Shown piece by piece: positions 5,493 through 10,169 of a DNA stretch of 10,169 nt (position 1 is the stretch's first letter; each line of letters starts with the position of its first letter). A model generated the notes under the pieces. The model had not been told where the DNA came from, searched no databases, and worked only from the letters and a program-made list of their open reading frames with translations. Source of the stretch: Ruminococcaceae bacterium UBA5396 (GTDB lineage Bacteria > Bacillota > Clostridia > Oscillospirales > Acutalibacteraceae). The stretch covers positions 6,143 to 16,311 of the forward strand of contig DHOG01000076.1 in NCBI GenBank assembly GCA_002410715.1, written 5' to 3'. Both the position numbers and the translations under genes were made by a program.

Positions 5493-5535
5493 ATAGTTAC
5501 ATTATTATGCCTGAAATCTGAAAGGAAGGAGCTCT

Positions 5536-6399
5536 ATGGAAAGCTATAAGCACTCGTTTCGAAGTTCGACCCTTGAGAATCTCGGTCTTGCCGTTTACAA
5601 TACCGGCTATCAGAAATGCGGTTGTAATCATTCATGGGGGCCAGCAACACGCAATCATTTTCTCATTCATTACATATCATCCGGTAAAGGATTATTTCGT
5701 TCGGACGGACAGTCTTATTCCTTGACATCCGGAGACTTGTTTTTGATATTCCCCGGAAAAATATCATCTTATTCCGCTGATTACAGTAACCCATGGGAGT
5801 ATTACTGGGTTGGCTTTAACGGGACCGAAGCTCAGCGGCTTGTTAACCTTTCGGGTTTCACTAAGGAGAACCCGATTCTTCGTCTCCCAAAAGACAGCCA
5901 AGTAAAGCCTTTGCTGCTAAATATCTATAGAGGAAGAGGCAATACACCTGATGCAGAAGCGGAAATGACAGGGTATCTATATCTTTTTCTAAGCCGTCTC
6001 ATACAAACTCGCGAACAGAACCGTTCATCATTTGGTCTGAGGGATTACCTCTCCCATGCATTGCGATTTATTCAGTATAACTATGCAAGTGAAATCGGCG
6101 TTTCCGATATTGCGACTTATGTTGGTATCAGCAGAAGCCAGCTCTATCGTGCTTTTATTGCTTATTTTAATATTTCACCCAACGATTTTCTGCAAAAATA
6201 CAGGCTGAATGAGGCATGTAGTCTGCTCAGAGACGGAATGCTGACGATATCGGAAGTGGCTGGTTCGGTTGGCTTTCAAGATCCTTTATATTTTTCGCGC
6301 GTTTTTAGAAAGCATAAAGGCATGACACCTACCGAATATCAAAAGAGCGCCATAGCTTCAAAGGGTGAATCAGAAACCACCCGTGTTATAAATATATAA
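5536..6399 (+). CDS. AraC-family transcriptional regulator, probably of galK-galT
   Basis: A 287-residue protein with the usual AraC/XylS layout. An N-terminal cupin-like sugar-binding domain covers about residues 15-150, including the typical DLFLIFPGKISSY strand and a YYWVGFNG segment. A double-HTH domain covers about residues 174-270, with HTH 1 around DIATYVGISRSQLYRAF, HTH 2 around EVAGSVGFQDPLYFSRVF, and the closing GMTPTEYQ signature. It is soluble and cytoplasmic. It resembles sugar-responsive activators of the MsmR/RafR type. Start ATG 5536 has AAGGAAGGAG closely upstream. Divergent placement against galK-galT, with shared intergenic repeats, makes control of galactose or galactoside use the best guess. 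The ligand is not shown by the sequence. No clear terminator follows before rpmB. Confidence 0.92.
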   Translation: MESYKHSFRSSTLENLGLAVYNTGYQKCGCNHSWGPATRNHFLIHYISSGKGLFRSDGQSYSLTSGDLFLIFPGKISSYSADYSNPWEYYWVGFNGTEAQRLVNLSGFTKENPILRLPKDSQVKPLLLNIYRGRGNTPDAEAEMTGYLYLFLSRLIQTREQNRSSFGLRDYLSHALRFIQYNYASEIGVSDIATYVGISRSQLYRAFIAYFNISPNDFLQKYRLNEACSLLRDGMLTISEVAGSVGFQDPLYFSRVFRKHKGMTPTEYQKSAIASKGESETTRVINI

Positions 6400-6457
6400 A
6401 CCTTTATACCCTGTAAACTGAAAAATATAAAAAGAATTTAAAAAAACTGAAAAAACC

Positions 6458-6489
6458 TTGATTTTAGATGCAATATCTGTTACTATAAT
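6458..6489 (+). promoter_or_regulatory. Possible rpmB promoter
   Basis: TTGATT lies at 6458-6463. A perfect TATAAT lies at 6484-6489, but the gap between them is 20 bases. TACTAT at 6481-6486 gives 17-base spacing but a poorer -10. One of these is likely to be used, because rpmB is otherwise isolated, but the sequence does not settle which. Confidence 0.45.
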
Positions 6490-6523
6490 TCTTGCTGATT
6501 CGAAAAAGGAGGTGCAGACCATT

Positions 6524-6712
6524 ATGGCTAAATGTGACATCTGCGGAAAGAGCATTGCGTTCGGTATCCAGGTATCCCACTCCCACAGACGTTCCAATCG
6601 TGCCTGGAAACCCAATGTACGCCGCGTAAAGGCGGTTATTAAAGGTTCTCCCAGACGGATACACGCCTGCACCCGCTGCTTGCGTTCGGGCAAAGTCACC
6701 CGTGCCGTCTAA
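6524..6712 (+). CDS. rpmB: 50S ribosomal protein L28
   Basis: A 62-residue L28, a small basic protein of the large ribosomal subunit. It begins MAKCDICGKS and has the characteristic SHSHRRSNRAWKPN segment. Two cysteine pairs, Cys4/Cys7 and the CTRC near residue 50, mark the zinc-binding (C+) form. Many bacteria carry cysteine-free L28 paralogues used under zinc limitation; no such second copy is in the window. Start ATG 6524 has a near-perfect AAAGGAGGTG at 6506-6513, in keeping with high expression. The gene is monocistronic, bounded by its own probable promoter and a hairpin terminator. Confidence 0.97.
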   Translation: MAKCDICGKSIAFGIQVSHSHRRSNRAWKPNVRRVKAVIKGSPRRIHACTRCLRSGKVTRAV

Positions 6713-6750
6713 TATCATTTCGATTGGAATATTGAATTTTGCTTTCACCT

Positions 6751-6775
6751 AAGAGTCGCGTTTGCGGCTCTTTTT
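6751..6775 (+). terminator. Intrinsic terminator after rpmB
   Basis: GAGTCGC (6753-6759) pairs with GCGGCTC (6764-6770), with one T-G wobble, around a GTTT loop. Five T follow at 6771-6775. It lies 40 bases after the rpmB stop and insulates the next transcript. Confidence 0.92.
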
Positions 6776-6804
6776 GTGTATGCACATGATCTGCACACCG
6801 GTAC

Positions 6805-6833
6805 TTGAATCTATGGTAAAACGAGGATATAAT
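6805..6833 (+). promoter_or_regulatory. Promoter of the ppa-pncB unit
   Basis: TTGAAT (6805-6810) and TATAAT (6828-6833) are separated by 17 bases, a strong sigma-A match. It sits between the rpmB terminator and the pyrophosphatase start at 6873, giving a leader of about 33 bases. Confidence 0.82.
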
Positions 6834-6872
6834 AAAGTTTGATAATACCATATTATTGAAAGATGGTGCTTT

Positions 6873-7412
6873 ATGAATATTTGGCATGATATATCAAGAG
6901 ATAATATCCATCCTGAAAATTTTACAGCAGTTATTGAAATTTCTAAGGGTGGAAAAAACAAATATGAGATGGATAAGGAAACCGGATTCCTTCGTCTTGA
7001 CAGAGTATTATACACAGCCACTCATTATCCCGCCAATTATGGGTTTATTCCGCGTACCTATGCGGATGACGGAGATCCGCTTGACGTTCTTGTTATGTGT
7101 CAGGAGTCGATTGATCCCATGACTCTGGTTCAGTGCTACCCCATCGGAGTAATCAAAATGTCTGATGACAAAGGGATGGACGAAAAAATAATTGCAGTTC
7201 CCTTTCAGGACCCTTCCCTATCCGGCTATACAGATATAACCGAGCTGCCTGCCCATACTTTTAACGAAATACAGCATTTCTTTACGGTGTACAAATCCTT
7301 AGAGGGCAAGGAAACAGTAGTAAAGAAAGCGCTTGGCAGGGATGAAGCGATTCGAGTAATACAGCATTGTATAGACGAATATGATAGGTACTTTTGCGGC
7401 AGACGTGATTGA
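6873..7412 (+). CDS. ppa: Inorganic pyrophosphatase (family I)
   Basis: A 179-residue soluble family I pyrophosphatase, which hydrolyses pyrophosphate to two phosphates and so drives biosynthetic reactions. The active site is complete against E. coli PPase: Glu22, Lys30, Glu32, Arg44, the DGDPLD signature with Asp66, Asp68 and Asp71, and the second cluster Asp98, Asp103 and Lys105. Length is typical of the family. The ribosome binding site before ATG 6873 is weak (AGATGGTG), which contrasts with the strong promoter. The next gene, nicotinate phosphoribosyltransferase, begins 24 bases later and releases pyrophosphate, so the pair is biochemically coherent. Many Clostridia rely on family II or membrane pyrophosphatases; whether this organism has those as well cannot be seen here. 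Confidence 0.96.
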   Translation: MNIWHDISRDNIHPENFTAVIEISKGGKNKYEMDKETGFLRLDRVLYTATHYPANYGFIPRTYADDGDPLDVLVMCQESIDPMTLVQCYPIGVIKMSDDKGMDEKIIAVPFQDPSLSGYTDITELPAHTFNEIQHFFTVYKSLEGKETVVKKALGRDEAIRVIQHCIDEYDRYFCGRRD

Positions 7413-7436
7413 TAACAGGAAGGTACGTGTTAATCT

Positions 7437-8900
7437 ATGAATGGTTCTAATGGCGCTGGTTTCGGGCAGAAAAACCTTACTATGCTTACCGACTTTTATG
7501 AACTGACAATGTCTAATGGTTTTTTTCAATATGGGCGGGCAGAACAAATCGCTTATTTTGATATGTTTTTTCGCAAAATCCCCGATGACGGCGGTCTTGC
7601 GATTATGGCAGGTGTAGAGCAGCTGATTAAGTATCTTGAAAATCTCTCATTCACTGATTCTGATATAGAATTTTTAAGATCTAAAAATATGTTTAGTGAA
7701 TGTTTTTTGAACTATTTGAGGGATTTCAGGTTTACCTGCGATGTATGGTCAATCCCGGAAGGAACTCCTATTTTTCCATATGAGCCGATCATTACTGTAA
7801 GAGGTCCAATCATTCAGGCGACATTTATTGAGACCATGGTTTTATTGACCATTAATCACCAATCGCTGATTGCAACCAAGGCAAATCGTATGGTTCGGGC
7901 AGCGCATGGTCGTGATATTATGGAATTCGGTTCAAGACGCGCCCATAGCTATGACGCTGCGATATACGGTGCAAGGGCATCGTATATCGGTGGCTGCAAA
8001 GGAACAGCCTGCACCATTGCCGATCGAGAGTACGGCATTCCGTCACTCGGTACAATGGCCCATAGTTGGGTACAGCTTTTTGACAGTGAGCTGGAAGCCT
8101 TTAAGGCATATGCACGGGAATATCCTCATGCCTGCACTTTGCTTGTTGATACCTATAACACCCTAAAATCAGGTATCCCAAATGCAATTCGTGCTTTTAA
8201 TGAAGAACTTCTTCCCCGTGGCGCACGGCCTTTAGGCGTTCGAATTGATTCCGGTGATATAACCTATCTCAGTAAAAAGGCCAGAAAAATGCTGGATGAA
8301 GCAGGATATTCGGATTGCAAAATAACCGCTTCCAACGCGCTTGACGAATATATAATCCGTGATATGATCCTCCAGGGGGCAGCGGTTGACAGCTTTGGAG
8401 TCGGCGAACGATTAATCACAGCCGCAAGCGACCCCGTATTCGGCGGTGTTTATAAGCTATCCGCAGTTGAAATTGACGGCAAAATAATTCCCAAGATTAA
8501 GGTGAGCGATAATGTAAGCAAGATTACCAACCCTTGTTTTAAAAAGGTTTGGCGGTTGTATGACCGTGAGAGCGGCAAGGCAATTACGGATGTACTGACG
8601 CTCCGCAATGAGGTAATCGATGATACAAAACCGTATACAATTTTTGATCCGGATCATATATGGAAACGTAAAACAGTCGAAAACTTTACAGCCAAGGAGC
8701 TGCAAGTGCAGCTATTCAACAAGGGAAAACGCGTATATGAATCACCGGATATAGAAACCATACGCGCTTATTGTGAACAGCAGATTGATACAATGTGGGA
8801 AGAAGTGCTGAGATTTGAAAATCCGCATAATTTCTATGTTGATCTTTCTCAGCCGCTTTGGGACGAAAAACAAAAATTGCTGTCTGAATTCAGCAGTTAA
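7437..8900 (+). CDS. pncB: Nicotinate phosphoribosyltransferase
   Basis: A 487-residue enzyme that converts nicotinate, PRPP and ATP to nicotinate mononucleotide, ADP, phosphate and pyrophosphate, the entry step of the Preiss-Handler NAD salvage route. Family marks include LTDFYELTM (residues 17-25), the EFGSRRAHS strand and the GTMAHSWV motif, whose His209 is the expected transiently phosphorylated active-site histidine. The R.DSGD phosphate-binding segment and the GVGERL motif follow. Length matches the long Firmicute form. ATG 7437 is the only reasonable start, because a TAA lies in frame six bases before it; AGGAAGG sits about 13 bases upstream, slightly distant. It is the second gene of the ppa transcript. 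The sequence after it (8901-8932) holds only a weak CCAA/TTGG hairpin. Confidence 0.95.
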   Translation: MNGSNGAGFGQKNLTMLTDFYELTMSNGFFQYGRAEQIAYFDMFFRKIPDDGGLAIMAGVEQLIKYLENLSFTDSDIEFLRSKNMFSECFLNYLRDFRFTCDVWSIPEGTPIFPYEPIITVRGPIIQATFIETMVLLTINHQSLIATKANRMVRAAHGRDIMEFGSRRAHSYDAAIYGARASYIGGCKGTACTIADREYGIPSLGTMAHSWVQLFDSELEAFKAYAREYPHACTLLVDTYNTLKSGIPNAIRAFNEELLPRGARPLGVRIDSGDITYLSKKARKMLDEAGYSDCKITASNALDEYIIRDMILQGAAVDSFGVGERLITAASDPVFGGVYKLSAVEIDGKIIPKIKVSDNVSKITNPCFKKVWRLYDRESGKAITDVLTLRNEVIDDTKPYTIFDPDHIWKRKTVENFTAKELQVQLFNKGKRVYESPDIETIRAYCEQQIDTMWEEVLRFENPHNFYVDLSQPLWDEKQKLLSEFSS

Positions 8901-8932
8901 CCAATTTGTTTTGGTCTGCTTTTAATGAATAT

Positions 8933-8960
8933 TTGACGGGCGTTGCTTACCTTGTATTTT
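8933..8960 (+). promoter_or_regulatory. Possible promoter of the DUF1858-DUF438 unit
   Basis: TTGACG (8933-8938) and TATTTT (8955-8960) are separated by 16 bases. The start codon follows 45 bases after the -10. The -35 is good and the -10 mediocre, so this is a moderate call. Confidence 0.45.
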
Positions 8961-9004
8961 TACCAGCAAATAATCATATAATTATTTCTTGAAAGGGTTT
9001 GCTT

Positions 9005-9256
9005 ATGGATAAACGTTTCGGCTCAAAGGTAGTTGACTTTACCAAAACTGTCTATGAATTGTGTAGCATTGATCCGGAAATAAAAAACATCTTATCTAAG
9101 GCGGGATTTCCTGACATAACCAAACCGGGAATGATCCAAACAGCCGGGAGATTCATGACAATACCAAAGGGTGCTGCTGTTAAGAAAATCAATATGGAGC
9201 TGATAAAGCAGACATTCATTGAGCACGGATATACAATTAAGGAGGAAGGCATATGA
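9005..9256 (+). CDS. DUF1858 domain protein
   Basis: An 83-residue protein that is almost entirely one DUF1858 domain. It shows the expected D.TKTVYELCSIDPEIKNIL opening, a GF.DITKPGMIQTAGRFMTI centre and a terminal helix ending IEHGY. DUF1858 proteins are small and probably soluble, and their role is not established; they are commonly found beside, or fused to, DUF438 and redox- or hybrid-cluster-related proteins. Start ATG 9005 is chosen for GAAAGGG at 8991-8997. An in-frame TTG at 8999 would sit too close to that site. Its stop codon overlaps the start of the next gene in an ATGA arrangement, so the two are translationally coupled and presumably act together. Confidence 0.85.
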   Translation: MDKRFGSKVVDFTKTVYELCSIDPEIKNILSKAGFPDITKPGMIQTAGRFMTIPKGAAVKKINMELIKQTFIEHGYTIKEEGI

Positions 9257-10169
9257 GTGAGCAGATTAATAATCGTGAATACCGTCAGGAAGTTATCAAG
9301 CAGGTGATCTCCGAGCTTCATCAGGGTAAGACTGTAGATGAAGTGAAGCAAAAATTTGAGGAAGCATTTTCTAATGTATCGGTAACAGAGATTACAGAGG
9401 CGGAGCAAGCTCTTATTGCTGAAGGTCTTCCAATTTCCGAAGTACAACGTCTTTGTGATGTTCATGCAGCGGTATTTAAAGGATCGATTGAAGAAATTCA
9501 TCAAACTGCCGATAAAAGCCTGATTCCCGGGCATCCTGCAAATGTTCTAAAAAGAGAGAATCAATTTATTGAGCACTTTATAGATACCGAGATTAATGAA
9601 ATTGTATCCGGGAACACCAACAATCTTACATCCACATCGGTAAAGCATACGCTGAATAAATTGTATCAAATTGATAAACATTATTTGATAAAAGAGAATC
9701 TCTTGTTTCCTTATATGGAGAAATACGGTATTACGGCGCCCCCTAAAGTGATGTGGGGTGTTGACGATGAAATTCGTGATGAAATAAAAGATTTGATAAC
9801 CTATCTATCGGATAAAACCGAGGTGACCCAAGATTTTATTTATAGGCTTGATAAATTATCCATAAAAATTAAAGAAATGATTTTTAAAGAAGAAAACATC
9901 ATGCTTCCGATGCTTTTGGATACGCTTACTCAAGATGAATGGAAAAAGATCGCAGATGAAAGTCGTGAGCTTGGGTATATAATCGAGGATGTACCGGTTT
10001 GGAACCCTACGCCCGATGAAGCAGGAGCCGTTGAGAGCGAGAAGAAAGAGTCGGGAGTCATTACAATGCCGACCGGTGTGCTGAGATTCGATGAAGTTAT
10101 CCGCATGCTTAACACAATGCCGTTTGATATTACCTTTGTTGATAAGGATGACATTGTAAAGTATTTTTC
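9253..10169 (+). CDS. DUF438 / hemerythrin-like / PAS domain protein (3' end outside window)
   Basis: The frame from ATG 9253 is open for 305 codons and runs off the right edge. GGAGGAAGG lies at 9241-9249, and the start overlaps the stop of the DUF1858 gene (ATGA). Domains seen in order: DUF438 (about residues 12-85), a hemerythrin-like helical bundle (about 92-230) with candidate ligands His94, His143 and Glu148 and a second EE pair at 213-214, a charged linker (about 252-270), and the beginning of a PAS domain, where MPFDITFVDKDDIVKYF is the typical opening of the PAS module found in DUF438 proteins. The hemerythrin-like part suggests binding of a diiron centre, oxygen or nitric oxide, and the PAS domain suggests sensing; both are inferences. 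There is no transmembrane segment in the visible part. The C-terminal output, if any, lies outside the window. Confidence 0.9.
   Translation, partial: MSEQINNREYRQEVIKQVISELHQGKTVDEVKQKFEEAFSNVSVTEITEAEQALIAEGLPISEVQRLCDVHAAVFKGSIEEIHQTADKSLIPGHPANVLKRENQFIEHFIDTEINEIVSGNTNNLTSTSVKHTLNKLYQIDKHYLIKENLLFPYMEKYGITAPPKVMWGVDDEIRDEIKDLITYLSDKTEVTQDFIYRLDKLSIKIKEMIFKEENIMLPMLLDTLTQDEWKKIADESRELGYIIEDVPVWNPTPDEAGAVESEKKESGVITMPTGVLRFDEVIRMLNTMPFDITFVDKDDIVKYF

Noticed and set aside
9052..9534. Minus-strand open frame of 160 codons opposite the DUF1858 and DUF438 genes.
   Set aside because: It is antisense to two coupled genes with recognisable domains and good start sites, and its own translation shows no family features.
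1..10169. CRISPR array, insertion sequence or transposase gene.
   Set aside because: No regularly spaced repeats and no transposase-like protein were seen on either strand; the only recombinase is the tyrosine integrase.

Overview
The window looks like chromosomal DNA of a low-to-moderate GC Firmicute, most likely an anaerobic gut-type Clostridia (Oscillospirales/Lachnospirales-like). The evidence is strong AAGGAGG-type ribosome binding sites, sigma-A-like promoters, a zinc-binding L28, a Clostridia-type galK-galT pair, a DUF1858/DUF438 pair and a Tn916-type integrase. I cannot name a genus from sequence alone.

Layout. (1) Positions 1 to about 2420 are the end of an integrative mobile element. 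Four genes run left to right: a MazF/PemK-family endoribonuclease toxin without a visible antitoxin, a 65-residue CxxC...CxxC zinc-ribbon-like protein overlapping it, a small excisionase-like HTH protein, and a tyrosine integrase with a complete catalytic set. The integrase ends 61 bases from the 3' end of a tRNA-Leu(CAA) gene, the classic arrangement for tRNA-directed integration. (2) Positions 2408-2734 hold that intact tRNA and, upstream of it on the same (minus) strand, a second tRNA-Leu. The second copy has an intact 5' half and a good promoter, but its 3' half cannot form a cloverleaf. (3) Positions 2735-3034 hold a probable 3' gene remnant and a very strong hairpin terminator. (4) Positions 3035-6399 form a Leloir galactose locus: galK-galT on the minus strand, diverging from an AraC-family regulator on the plus strand, with opposed promoters and repeated sequence between them. 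(5) Positions 6458-6775 are a monocistronic rpmB unit with its own terminator. (6) Positions 6805-8900 are a two-gene unit of inorganic pyrophosphatase and nicotinate phosphoribosyltransferase. The second enzyme makes the pyrophosphate that the first removes. (7) Positions 8933-10169 carry a DUF1858 protein translationally coupled to a DUF438/hemerythrin/PAS protein that runs off the right edge.

The most unusual parts are in the left third: the antitoxin-less MazF with its overlapping zinc-ribbon partner and structured leader, and the broken/intact tRNA-Leu pair beside the integrase. The right two thirds is well-behaved housekeeping DNA. I did not find a CRISPR array, an insertion sequence or an obviously new multi-gene system.
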